Shown here: positions 46,643 through 55,158 of the stretch, piece after piece | Position numbering within the stretch: position 1 is the stretch's first letter | Layout of the letters: each line of letters starts with the position of its first letter | Assembly: GCF_011764565.1 (NCBI RefSeq) | Contig: NZ_AP022871.1 | Span: 1,984,001 to 2,048,000, forward strand | Direction of reading: 5' to 3' | DNA: 64,000 bases | Origin: Phytohabitans suffuscus | GTDB taxonomy: Bacteria > Actinomycetota > Actinomycetes > Mycobacteriales > Micromonosporaceae | Program-made: the position numbers and the translations under genes | The notes under the pieces: generated by a model | Databases searched by the model: none | Seen by the model: the letters and a program-made list of their open reading frames with translations, nothing else | What the model was told of the DNA's origin: nothing

Positions 46643-48247
46643 TCAGTCTTCGCGCCACACAGGCTCAAGCCGCTCGGCGTCGAATTGGTACCAGCCTGGC
46701 CGAGCGGGATGCACCAGCACGCATACCAACGCCTCCTTGACATAGGTACGCTTCTCGGCCAGCGTGAGCCCCTTCCAGTCCGCCCGCAGTGTCGGTGGCT
46801 TACCGGCGTTGCCGTACTGCCGGACAAGCCACTGTTCGCGCTCGCTGGAAAGCTCGGCCTCTTCGCGCTCCAAGTCGGGCAGCAGCGCGAAGTAGCGGGC
46901 GTTGGAAATCTTCTGCGGACGCGCACGCCAGGCCACCGTCAGCTCGGCAATGCTCTGCTTCACCTCGGACAGCTCGGCCTCACGTGGCCAGGCGTCCGGC
47001 ACTCCTCGGGCCTCACGCCGCTGCGCTTCCAGCTCGTATTTGGCAATGACGGCTTCGGTAATCCACTCGTCTGTCTTGGGGCCAAAGATGGACATGCCGC
47101 CACAGCCGCCCTCCTTCTTGAGACGGCAGATGTACGAGAAGTCGCCCTCGCCCTTGGCGAGCTTGACGGGAATCTTCTGCGCCTTGAGCGGCTGACCGCA
47201 ATCCGGCTTGCCACACCGGAGCACGCTCGTCAGCAGGTACTTGCGCGTGTTGAAGTCGTAGGCGTGGTTGGCGTGCTTACCCACGATGGCAGCCACAGCC
47301 TCCCACTCGGCAACGGTCAGAATCGGCTCCCACTGCCCGACAACGGGCGCACCGTCTGCGCTGCGCACGATCTCCCAGTCACGGTAGTTCTTGCCGGTCT
47401 CCTCGCTGATGCCGTTGACGAGCCGTGCCCGGTAGCCGCACAGCCGCGGGTTGCGCAACATGCTGATGAAGGTCGCCCGTACCCACGGCCGTCCGGTCGG
47501 CGTGACGACGCCTTCCGCGCGCCACTGGGCGAGCACACCGTTGATCGGGACACCCTTGAGCAACCGGGTCACGCCCGCGCGGATGATCTCGGCCTCGGCC
47601 ACGTCGAGCGTGCGTTTGTCCCTGTTCCAGCCGAAAGCGCGGCGGCCACCAGCCGGGATGCCGGCCTGTTGCAGCGCCACGTGCTTGCGCCGCACGCGGC
47701 GCGCCGTGTCCGCCGACTGCTTGTTGTTCGTGGCAACCACGATGCGCGCCACCGTCCGGCCGTTGTCGGTCAACAAGTCGAGCGTGCCCGTGATGTCGAT
47801 GATCGGGCGCCCGAAGTGCTGTACGACCTCGATGCAGTCCTCCAGGTGGCGGTTGTCGCGCGTAAGGCGGTCGATGTCGTAGACGATCAGGCCGTCGAGC
47901 CGTTGGCCGTTGGGCGCAACGCCCCGCTTGAGGTCGTTCAGGGCACCCTCGAAGATCGGGCGGACGACGCGGTACACCGAGCGGCCGTCCGGCAGCACGA
48001 CACGGCGGCGCTTGAACGCCGTGGTGTTCGGCTCCTCGTAGGTGAAGACGTAGTTGCCCTTGCGCGTCCCAACGTAGGTGGAGCAATCCTTCTCCTGCTC
48101 CTCGCGCCCCTTGATGTCGCGCCCCGTCATGTACCCCTTGGGCTCGTCGTCGGCTGTGTCGCTCTCGAACGACAGCCGCACCAGGCCAGCGAAGTTCATG
48201 CCCGCCAGGTCGCCCCAGTGAGCCCGTTCGACCAGTTCAGCAGCCAT
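46643..48247 (-). CDS. Large serine recombinase (integrase)
   Basis: The 534-residue protein has an N-terminal resolvase domain with GLVRLSFESD (catalytic serine near 27) and LDGLIVYDIDRLTRDNRHLED. A recombinase domain follows (GRRAFGWNRDKRTLDVAEAEIIRAGVTRLLKG, GRPWVRATFISMLRNPRLCGYRARL). A zinc ribbon comes near 345-385 (LRCGKPDCGQPLKA, ICRLKKEGGCGGM) and a coiled C-terminal part. These are the marks of phiC31-type integrases, which join attP and attB with a 2-base core. The gene starts 32 bases inside the right junction and so most probably placed the element in comEC. CAT at 48,245-48,247 gives ATG. Confidence 0.93.
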   Translation of the reverse strand: MAAELVERAHWGDLAGMNFAGLVRLSFESDTADDEPKGYMTGRDIKGREEQEKDCSTYVGTRKGNYVFTYEEPNTTAFKRRRVVLPDGRSVYRVVRPIFEGALNDLKRGVAPNGQRLDGLIVYDIDRLTRDNRHLEDCIEVVQHFGRPIIDITGTLDLLTDNGRTVARIVVATNNKQSADTARRVRRKHVALQQAGIPAGGRRAFGWNRDKRTLDVAEAEIIRAGVTRLLKGVPINGVLAQWRAEGVVTPTGRPWVRATFISMLRNPRLCGYRARLVNGISEETGKNYRDWEIVRSADGAPVVGQWEPILTVAEWEAVAAIVGKHANHAYDFNTRKYLLTSVLRCGKPDCGQPLKAQKIPVKLAKGEGDFSYICRLKKEGGCGGMSIFGPKTDEWITEAVIAKYELEAQRREARGVPDAWPREAELSEVKQSIAELTVAWRARPQKISNARYFALLPDLEREEAELSSEREQWLVRQYGNAGKPPTLRADWKGLTLAEKRTYVKEALVCVLVHPARPGWYQFDAERLEPVWRED

Positions 48248-48271
48248 ACGGGCGATATTACCTTCGCATCG

Positions 48272-50416
48272 CTACTGCGAGTTGTTATTGGGATCGGAGC
48301 GCGTGCCGCGCATCTCGTGCGGCGGTCCCACCACCTCGACGAGCACCTGCCCCAGGCGGCGGGACCAGCCCACGGTCACCGCCTCGACCGGCACCCGCCG
48401 GCCGGCGGCGGCGCGCATCACGCGGTCGCGCCCGTACGCCGGCTCGGGCCACGCCGTGGTCACCACCGCGTCGACGGACCGTCCACGCAGGACGCCGTCG
48501 AGCCCGCCGATGTGGTCGGCGTGGAAGTGGGTGACCGCCAGCAGAGGCACCGCCCGCACACCGTGCCGCCGCAGGCACCGGTCGGCGGCCGCCGCCTCCG
48601 GCCCGGCGTCGATCACCACGGCCTGCCCCGGGCCGACGGGCACCAGCACCGCGTCGCCCTGCCCCACGGAGCAGACCGCCACGAACCAGCCAGCCGGTGG
48701 CCAGCCCGACGCCACAAGCCTCACCGGCAGCGCGCCGATCACGACCGCCGCGGCGACCACGGCCGCGAGCTGCCGCACGAGCCGGCGGCGGGCCGCGATC
48801 AGGAAGGCCACCGAGACGGCGCCGAGCAGCAGCGCGCCGGCGACACCGCCGGGCCACGGAAGGTTGCCGGAGGGGACGCGTGCCCCGTATCGCGCGACGA
48901 TCACCAGCCACCACGCGGGCCAACCGCCCAGCCAGGCGGCGAAGGCTGCACCCGCCGGCCAGACCGGTGAGACCACCGCCGCCCCGACGCCGAGGAGCGT
49001 GGCCGGCGCGATCGCGGGGACGGCGAGCAGGTTGGCCGGGACCGCCACCAGGCTCACCGTGCCGGACAGCCCAGCCACGACCGGCCCGCAGGCGAACTGC
49101 GCGGCGGCCGGCACGGCCAGCGCCTCCGCGGCCCCGGCCGGCACGCCCGCCCGCCGCAGCCCGTCGCGCCAGCGCGGCGCCAGCAGGAGCAGGCCGCTGG
49201 TGGCCAGCACCGAGAGCGCGAACCCGGCGTCGCCGGCCAGCTCGGGATCCCACACCACCAGTACGGTCACCGCCGCAGCCAGCGCGGGCACCGCCGCACG
49301 CGGCCGCCCGCCGGCGAGGGCGATCAGCCCGATGGCGCCCATCGCACCGGCCCGGACCACGCTGGGCGACGGCCGCGCCAGGATCACGAACCCGGCGAGC
49401 GCCACCCCGCACAGCGCCGCCGACAGCCACGGGCCGGCGCGCGCCCAGCGCGCCACCAGGAGCACGGCGCCGATGACGATCGCCACGTTGGCGCCGCTTA
49501 CCGCGACGAGGTGCGTCATGCCGGTGGCCCGGAAGTCGTCGTCGACGGCCGGGTCGAGCCGGCTCGTGTCGCCGACCACGAGGCCGGGCAGCAGGCCGCC
49601 GGGCTCGTCGGGAAGCGGCCCGCAGGCGCGCTGGAGGCCGGCACGCAGCACACCGGCGGCCCGCTGGGCCCAGGACGGCTCGCCGTGCCGCACCGGCGGA
49701 CCGGTCGCGGAGAGCAACGCCGCGCTGAGGTCACCACGCCCGGCCGGCAGCAGGCGCCCGGTCGCCGTCAGGCGCTGGCCGGGCAGGAGGTCACGCCACT
49801 GTGGATCGCTCGCCAGGACGACGACCCGCGCCCGCACCGCGATCCTGCCGTCCGCCGCCCGCACACCGCCCCCGGCCGCCGGCCGCACGCTCACGCCGCC
49901 GGCGTCGGCCGCTGGCTGCAGGCCGTCTCCGTCAGACCGGGGCACACTCCCGCCGTCCGCGGGGCGGACGCCGCCTCCGGCCGCCGGCCGCACGCTCTCG
50001 CCGTCAGACGGGCGCACGCCGCGGAGGTGGGCGGCGACGAGGTAGGTCTGCGGGCGCCCGGGGAGCGAGCGCACCGGCCGTGGGTCGTCGCGGACGACCA
50101 GCTCGGCCTCGACGCGGGCGTGCTCCCGGGTCAGGGCGGCGATCGGCTCGGCGTCGCGGGTGGCCACCCGGGCGGCGGTCGCCGCGCTGCCGCACACGGT
50201 GCCGAGCAGCACGCTGGCGATCACCCAGCCGTGTGGCAGTGGCCGCCGGCGCATGACCGCGACCACGGCGCCGGCGGCCACGCCGACCACCGCGGCGGTC
50301 AGGACCGCGCCGCGCACCGGGACGTAGAGCGCGGCCAGGGCGGACAGCCAGGTCGCCAGCGCCATGCCGGCCAACCGCAGGTCGGGCAGCCGCCCGCCGG
50401 CCTCCCGCGCGCTCAC
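48272..50416 (-). pseudogene. comEC: 5' part of comEC (DNA-uptake channel, truncated by the element)
   Basis: ComEC forms the inner-membrane channel for DNA uptake. This 714-codon part has the N-terminal region, the OB-like DUF4131 area, the ComEC/Rec2 channel (LVVGDTSRL, DDDFRATGMTHLVAVSGANVAIV near 275, many membrane segments) and the start of the metallo-hydrolase-like domain with THFHADHIGGLDG near 620. It stops at a TAG supplied by the element after SDPNNNSQ. About 123 C-terminal residues are missing (18,691-19,060). GTG 50,416 overlaps the comEA stop. The middle (residues about 125-185) has GGVRPADGG-type repeats. Confidence 0.93.
48279..48281. other. Right attachment junction (core GAG)
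   Basis: To the right is comEC (TTGTTATTGGGATCGG on the plus strand), to the left element DNA beginning GCATCGCTACTGC. The shared GAG equals that at the left junction. On the comEC reading frame the crossover falls in the Ser codon of SDPNNNS. Confidence 0.85.
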
Positions 50417-51174
50417 ACCGTCACCAGCTCTTTGAGCTGCTCGTAGCGCGTGTCGCCGATGCCGTCGACCTGCCGCAGGTCGCTCACCGTCCGAAATGGT
50501 CCGTTCTTCTCGCGGTGGTCGAGGATGCGCTGCGCGAGCACCGGACCGACGCCGGGCAGCGAGTCGAGCTGGGCGAGCGTCGCGGTGTTGAGGTTGACCT
50601 TGCCGCCCGCGACACCGCCGCCGACCGCGTCGCCCGACGGCGCGCCGGCGGCCGGATCATCCGGTGGCGCCGTCACGCCGACCAGGATCAGCTCGCCGTC
50701 GGTCACCTTGCGCGCGAGGTTGAGCAGGGCGATGTCGGTGCCCGGAAGCACACCGCCGGCCGCGGCGAGCGCGTCGGCCACGCGGGAGCCCTCCGGGAGG
50801 CTGACGAGGCCCGGCTTGCGCACCTTTCCGGCGACCGCCACGACGACCTCACCGCCACCGGTCTCACCGCCACCGCCCGACACCGGCGCCCGGCCGGCCG
50901 GGGCGTCGCCGGTGGCAGCGGGGACGGGCTCGGCAGCCACGGGCTCGGCGTGCGGGCGCGAATACCAGGCGATGGCCGCCGCGATGAGCACGACGACCGC
51001 AGCCACGGCCGCGAGCGCCCGCACGCCACGCCGCCCTGGGTCGAAGGCCGAGCCACCGCCAGCCCGGCTCGGCCGGTCGTCGTCGCGCCCCGCCGTCGAA
51101 GGAGGCCGGCCGCCGTCGACGGCGCTCGAAGAATCGGCGGCTGGGTAGCCGATGCCGGAGCCACCCTCGGACAC
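50413..51174 (-). CDS. comEA: ComEA competence protein, DNA-binding (C-terminal part)
   Basis: ComEA is the membrane-anchored double-strand DNA receptor for uptake. This part has a membrane anchor (ALAAVAAVVVLIAAAIAWYS), a SLBB domain (VVVAVAGKVRKPGLVSLPEGSRVADALAAAGG) and C-terminal helix-hairpin-helix motifs (VNLNTATLAQLDSLPGVGPVLAQRILDHREKNGPF). The first start codon in this frame is GTG 51,174, with no clear ribosome site. The real gene probably begins at 52,028 in another frame (next entry). The stop overlaps the comEC start by four bases. With comEC cut, the uptake role is likely lost. Confidence 0.85.
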   Translation of the reverse strand: MSEGGSGIGYPAADSSSAVDGGRPPSTAGRDDDRPSRAGGGSAFDPGRRGVRALAAVAAVVVLIAAAIAWYSRPHAEPVAAEPVPAATGDAPAGRAPVSGGGGETGGGEVVVAVAGKVRKPGLVSLPEGSRVADALAAAGGVLPGTDIALLNLARKVTDGELILVGVTAPPDDPAAGAPSGDAVGGGVAGGKVNLNTATLAQLDSLPGVGPVLAQRILDHREKNGPFRTVSDLRQVDGIGDTRYEQLKELVTV

Positions 51175-52028
51175 TGCCCGTGGAAGGCGTGGGCGCGCAT
51201 GGCCGGCGCCACCGGCAAGACCAGCACCGCCCCAAGACCGCCGCCACCAGCAGGACCAAGACCGCCAGCAAGACCAGCGCCGCCAGCAAGACCGGCACCG
51301 CCAGCAAGACCAGCACCGCCAGCAAGACCAGCACCGCCAACAAGACCAGCACCGCCAACAAGACCAGCACCGCCAACAAGACCAGCACCGTCAGCGACGC
51401 CGGTGCTGACAAGGCCGCTGCCAGCAGCAGCGCCGGCACCGGCCGCCAGGAAGTCAGGCGCAGCCCGACGATCCCGCGCCTCGCTGGAGACCGCAGCACC
51501 GGCGTCGCCCCACGCACCCCATGACGTGTCGGATGCCTCCGGGAGGTGGTCGGCGAGCGGCGCAACCCGGCGAGCGTCTTCAGGCATCCGCCACGCTGGA
51601 GACGGCCCGGACCGATCCGCGACGACGGCGGAGGCCGCGTCCGGCACGGCACCAGGACCGCCACCCGCAGCAGCAGCAGAACCCACCACTCGACCGACGC
51701 GCGGAACAAGGCCGCCGTCCGCCACCTCCGCAGCGGACCCCCTGTCGGTGCGCGGAACATCCGGCGGAGGACCAATCGGCGGCGCCAGCCCCGGACCAGC
51801 CGGAGGACCGCCGCCGGGCAGGGCCGCAGCGGCGGAGGGCGCCGCCCGGCTCGCGCGTGGAAGCGGAACCACCGGCTGGGCGACGGGCGCCAGCCCCGCG
51901 GACACGGCCGGTGGCGGCGACGCGGGACCCACCGGTGGGCTGGCCCGCCCTCCGGCGTGCGCCCGCGCCGTCACCCGATGGAGGCGCCGCAGTACCGCGC
52001 TCTGCTCGTCTTTCGATGCCCCGTGCAC
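51175..52028 (-). pseudogene. comEA: Probable N-terminal half of comEA, out of frame with the rest
   Basis: From ATG 52,028 a frame reads MHGASKDEQSAVLRRLHRVT, then a long Pro/Ala/Gly-rich tract and GGAGLV/GGAGLA repeats coded by 18-bp units. Downstream, the same GGAGLAGGAG pattern continues in the frame of the ComEA body (about 51,205-51,235). So one base was probably lost or gained near the CCCC at 51,230-51,233. Low-complexity N-termini before the anchor are normal in actinobacterial ComEA. Repeats invite slippage and assembly error. Confidence 0.55.
51250..51395. repeat. 18-bp coding minisatellite in comEA
   Basis: About eight units of CAGCAAGACCAGCACCGC and the variant with CAACAAG, in tandem, code (minus strand) for GGAGLV or GGAGLA. 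Confidence 0.9.
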
Positions 52029-52131
52029 GCCGCGACGCTAGGCCGGATCGGCCCGGCGGCGCCGCGTCGGCCGCCTCCGCTGTGGACAGCGGGCGTGCCT
52101 GTGGACAACGCCCTGATCAAGCGGGAGTCTG

Positions 52132-52968
52132 CTATGAACGGCGGTGGATCACGACGCCCAGCAGGCCGGGGCCGACATGGGCGGCGACCACCGCACCCAC
52201 CTCGGTCACGTATCGCTCGTGCAGGCGCTCACCCAGCCGCTCGCTCAGGGCGTCCGCCAGCGCCGCGGCCCGTTCACCGGCGCCCAGGTGATGCACGGCG
52301 GCGTCCACATCGGACTCGGCGGCGATCTCGGCGGCCAGGTCGACGAGGCGGGCGAGGCCGCGGCTGGCGGTGCGGACCCGGTCGCGCACCACGATCGCAC
52401 CGTTGGAGACCCGCAGGATCGGCTTGACCGACAGCGCGGTGCCCAGCAGTGCCGAGGCCGCGCCGATGCGCCCACCCCGGCGGATGAACTCGAGCGTGTC
52501 CACGTACAGCAGGGTGGTGGTGCGGTCGATGGTGTCGGCGGCCGCCTGGCGTACCCCATCAAGGTCGGCGCCCTGCGCGGCGGCCGCGGCGGCCGCGAGC
52601 ACCGGGAACCCCAGGCCCATCCCGGTCGATCTCGCGTCGACCACCGCGACGCGATCCCCCACCTCGGCGGCGGCGAGCGTCGCGGCCTCGACGGTGCCGG
52701 AGAGCTCGGCGGACAGGTGCACCGACACGACCCCGGGCGCACCGGCGTCGAGCAGGCGGCGGTATGTGGAGGCGAACAGCTCCGGCGACGGGCGCGAGGT
52801 CGTCACCGCGACCCGCCGCGCGCTCAGGGCACGCGCGACCTCGGCGGGCGTGGCGTCCAGGCCCTCGCGGCCCTCGACGCCGTTGATCACGACGGTGAGC
52901 GGGACGACGGTGACGTCGTGCCCGGCGGGGAGGTACGCGGTGGAATCGGTGACGACCGCGACGTGCAT
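52132..52968 (-). CDS. degV: DegV family fatty-acid-binding protein
   Basis: DegV/FakB proteins bind a fatty acid and present it to kinase FakA. The 278-residue protein has the DegV pattern: VVTDSTAYLPAG (DST motif), VAVTTSRPSPELFASTYRRLLDAG (TSQP-like), HLSAELSGTVEAA, VVDARSTGMGLGFPVLAAA, LEFIRRGGRIGAA, LSVKPIL and ending with HVGPGLLGVV. It lies between comEA and a lipoprotein gene on the same strand. ATG 52,968. Confidence 0.93.
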   Translation of the reverse strand: MHVAVVTDSTAYLPAGHDVTVVPLTVVINGVEGREGLDATPAEVARALSARRVAVTTSRPSPELFASTYRRLLDAGAPGVVSVHLSAELSGTVEAATLAAAEVGDRVAVVDARSTGMGLGFPVLAAAAAAAQGADLDGVRQAAADTIDRTTTLLYVDTLEFIRRGGRIGAASALLGTALSVKPILRVSNGAIVVRDRVRTASRGLARLVDLAAEIAAESDVDAAVHHLGAGERAAALADALSERLGERLHERYVTEVGAVVAAHVGPGLLGVVIHRRS

Positions 52969-52993
52969 GCCGGCACGGTAGCGGATCAGGCTG

Positions 52994-53395
52994 TCAACGC
53001 GACACGATCTCCGTGACCACGAACGGCGTACCCTGCTGGCACGTGGTCATCATGCCCCGCTCCACCCGGCCGCGGACCGTCAGCGTGGCACCGATCCGCA
53101 GGTCGTCGCGGCTGATCCCGGGGCCGGGCAGCAGCAGGTACTGGTCGATCAGCCGGCAGCCGCTCTCGACGCCCTCCACCACCGTGCCGCTGACCTCCGT
53201 CGACGCTCCGGCCGGCGGCTGGCCGGACGGCGTGGGGGTCGGCAGGTTTTCGGGGAAGGAGGACGGCGACGCGGACGGGGACGAGGACGGAGCCACGGCG
53301 TCACCTCCGGACGAGTCGTCGGTGCCGTCCGTGCCGGCACACCCGCCGAGCAGCGCGGCGGCCACCAGGACGACAAGAGCACGGCGAATACCCAT
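52994..53395 (-). CDS. Putative lipoprotein with OB-like C-terminal domain
   Basis: The 133-residue precursor has a lipoprotein signal (IRRALVVLVAAALLGGC, lipobox LGGC). A Ser/Pro-rich linker follows, then a compact domain (VSGTVVEGVESGCRLID, IGATLTVRGRVERGMMTTCQQGTPFVVTEIV) like small OB folds that tune secreted proteins. ATG 53,395 was chosen because it is the start of the signal. It lies between degV and the phosphatase gene. The function is unknown. Confidence 0.75.
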   Translation of the reverse strand: MGIRRALVVLVAAALLGGCAGTDGTDDSSGGDAVAPSSSPSASPSSFPENLPTPTPSGQPPAGASTEVSGTVVEGVESGCRLIDQYLLLPGPGISRDDLRIGATLTVRGRVERGMMTTCQQGTPFVVTEIVSR

Positions 53396-53430
53396 GCCAG
53401 ATGCGACGCTACCCAACCGCACCGGGTTCC

Positions 53431-54060
53431 TCACACGGGAGACGGAGTCGGCCGGTGCGCGGACGGCCCGGTGTTGTGGGCGCGCAGCCACCACCCGCGC
53501 ACGGGGTCGTGGCCCAGGTCGGTCCAGTGGCAGTTTTGCAGCGGACCCACGCGGCGGAGCACGTCGCTCGACCAGCCCAGCAGAAAGCCGCAGCCCTGCC
53601 GCGCCGCCCCGCCGTGCGTGGCCACGACCACCGTGCCGCCAGGCACCTGGTCGGCCGCCTCCTGGAGCGCCTGACCCACCCGTTTGCCCAGGTCGTCAAG
53701 GGTCTCGACGTCGCAGCCGTGTGGCTGCTCGCCGGCCCGCCAGCGGGCGTGCTCGGTCGGGTGGCGCTCGGCCACCTCGGCCATCGTGAGGCCCTGCCAC
53801 TTGCCGTACGAACGCTCGCGCAGCCGCGGGTCGGTGCGCACCGGCAGCCCCGTCAGCCCGGCCAGCGCGGCGGCCGTGTCGGCGGCACGCCGCAGGTCGC
53901 TGGCGACGATGGCGTCGGGGTGGAAAGCGGCGAGCAGCGGCGCGGCGGTCTGCGCCTGCTCCCGACCGAGGTCGTTGAGGGGGGTGTCGGTCTGGCCCTG
54001 GACCCGGTCCGTGGCATTCCAGTCGGTGTTGCCGTGGCGCCAGACGATGAGACGCGTCAT
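53431..54060 (-). CDS. Histidine phosphatase family protein (phosphoglycerate-mutase-like)
   Basis: The 209-residue protein has the catalytic RHG motif (LIVWRHGNTDWN, His near 9), the second arginine (ASDLRRAADTAAAL), the ERSYGKWQGLT loop and the second histidine (VVVATHGGAAR). Enzymes of this type remove phosphates from small molecules; in this rsfS-linked position the protein is often called phosphoglycerate mutase, though the natural substrate is not proven. ATG 54,060 overlaps the rsfS stop by four bases. Confidence 0.88.
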   Translation of the reverse strand: MTRLIVWRHGNTDWNATDRVQGQTDTPLNDLGREQAQTAAPLLAAFHPDAIVASDLRRAADTAAALAGLTGLPVRTDPRLRERSYGKWQGLTMAEVAERHPTEHARWRAGEQPHGCDVETLDDLGKRVGQALQEAADQVPGGTVVVATHGGAARQGCGFLLGWSSDVLRRVGPLQNCHWTDLGHDPVRGWWLRAHNTGPSAHRPTPSPV

Positions 54061-54440
54061 TCCGCCTCTACCAGGGCGCGATCCACGAACGGGATCGTCG
54101 GGCAGTCCTTCCACAGCCGGTCGAGGGCGTAGAACTCGCGCTCCTCGGTGTGCTGCACATGCACGACGATGTCGACGTAGTCGAGCAGGACCCAGCGGCC
54201 CGAACGCTCGCCCTCGCGCCGCACCGGCTTGGCCTTTTCCGGCAGGCTGACCAGGGCTTCCTCGATCGCGTCCACGATCGCCTGGACCTGCCGCTCGTTG
54301 GGCGCGGAGGCGAGCACGAAGGCGTCCGTGATCACCATCTGCTCGGCCACGTCGATGATGACGATGTCCTGCGCCTTCTTGTCGGCGGCGGCCTGGGCGG
54401 CGCTCAGCGCCATCTCACGGGCGCGCTCGGATGCACTCAC
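54057..54440 (-). CDS. rsfS: Ribosomal silencing factor RsfS
   Basis: RsfS binds L14 and blocks 30S-50S joining under starvation. The 127-residue protein has the family pattern: KKAQDIVIIDVAEQMVITDAFVLASAPNERQVQAIVDAIEEAL, RREGERSGRWVLLDYVDIVVHVQHTEEREFYALDRLWKDCP. The gene order nadD-rsfS-phosphatase is conserved in actinobacteria. GTG 54,440 is used. Confidence 0.95.
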   Translation of the reverse strand: MSASERAREMALSAAQAAADKKAQDIVIIDVAEQMVITDAFVLASAPNERQVQAIVDAIEEALVSLPEKAKPVRREGERSGRWVLLDYVDIVVHVQHTEEREFYALDRLWKDCPTIPFVDRALVEAE

Positions 54441-54508
54441 CCGACTAGCCTCTCACACCGGCTCTCGCTGCGCGCAGCAGTAAAGGCGACATTCCACCCG
54501 TAAACCAG

Positions 54509-55102
54509 TCATTTGTACAGGCGTCTCTTGGCGATGTACTGCACCACACCATCCGGGACGAGGTACCAGACCGGCTTGCCCATCGCGACCCGCGCCCGGC
54601 AGTCGGTCGACGAGATGGCCATAGCCGGCACCTGCACGAGGCTGACCGTGTCGGCGGGCAGGTGGTCGTCGGAGAGCGCGAACCCGGGCCGCGTGACCCC
54701 GATGAAGTGGGCCATCTCGAACATGAGGTCGGTGTCTTTCCAGGACAGCATCTTCTGCAGCGCGTCCGCGCCGGTGATGAAGAAGAGCTGGGCCTTCGGG
54801 CCGTACTCGGCACGCAGGTCACGCAGGGTGTCGACGGTGTAGGTGGGGCCGTCGCGGTCGATGTCGACCCGGCTGACGTGGAACTGCGGGTTGGAGGCGG
54901 TGGCGATCACGGTCATCAGGTAGCGGTCTTCGGCCGGGCTCACCGCGACCTCGGCCTTCTGCCACGGCTCGCCGGTGGGCACGAAGACCACCTCGTCGAG
55001 CGCGAACCGGTTGGCCACCTCGCTCGCCGCCACGAGGTGCCCATGGTGGATCGGGTCGAAAGTGCCACCCATGATGCCGATCCGCCGCGTATCGTCCGCC
55101 AT
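54509..55102 (-). CDS. nadD: Nicotinate-nucleotide adenylyltransferase NadD
   Basis: NadD makes nicotinate adenine dinucleotide from nicotinate mononucleotide and ATP. The 197-residue protein has [21 protein letters not shown] (nucleotidyltransferase GxFxPxHxGH, about 8-22), [10 protein letters not shown], and the [13 protein letters not shown] motif near 165 (ISSTxIR family, with C in place of I). ATG 55,102 fits the family start; the frame is open further upstream to 55,537 by GC bias. It is in the nadD-rsfS cluster, divergent in function but on one strand with pepN upstream. Confidence 0.94.
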   Translation of the reverse strand: MADDTRRIGIMGGTFDPIHHGHLVAASEVANRFALDEVVFVPTGEPWQKAEVAVSPAEDRYLMTVIATASNPQFHVSRVDIDRDGPTYTVDTLRDLRAEYGPKAQLFFITGADALQKMLSWKDTDLMFEMAHFIGVTRPGFALSDDHLPADTVSLVQVPAMAISSTDCRARVAMGKPVWYLVPDGVVQYIAKRRLYK

Positions 55103-55158
55103 GGCCGAATCGTAGATCGCGGCCGATCGGAGCCGGGCCACAAGGGCCCGCCCCGGGA

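Larger units (their letters stand above)
19058..48281. mobile_element. ~29.2 kb integrative element inserted in comEC
   Basis: The two ends are fixed by the broken comEC reading frame. The left junction (19,058-19,060) and right junction (48,279-48,281) share GAG on the plus strand; deleting everything between with one GAG restores the ComEC motif SDPNNNSLVIRV. A large serine recombinase gene ends next to the right junction, as usual for this class. Transfer-related genes are a VirD4/TraG-like ATPase, a replication-relaxation protein and a DUF2637 protein. No VirB4-like or other mating-pore genes were seen, so self-transfer by a type IV secretion pore is unlikely; transfer as in actinomycete elements, or mobilisation, is possible. 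Base composition is more AT-rich than the flanks, especially at 19-25 kb and 34-38 kb. Confidence 0.92.

Noticed and set aside
46388..48970. 860-codon open frame on the plus strand over the serine recombinase and comEC
   Set aside because: It is antisense to two clear genes, crosses the element boundary and has no protein-like motif; high third-position GC keeps such frames open.
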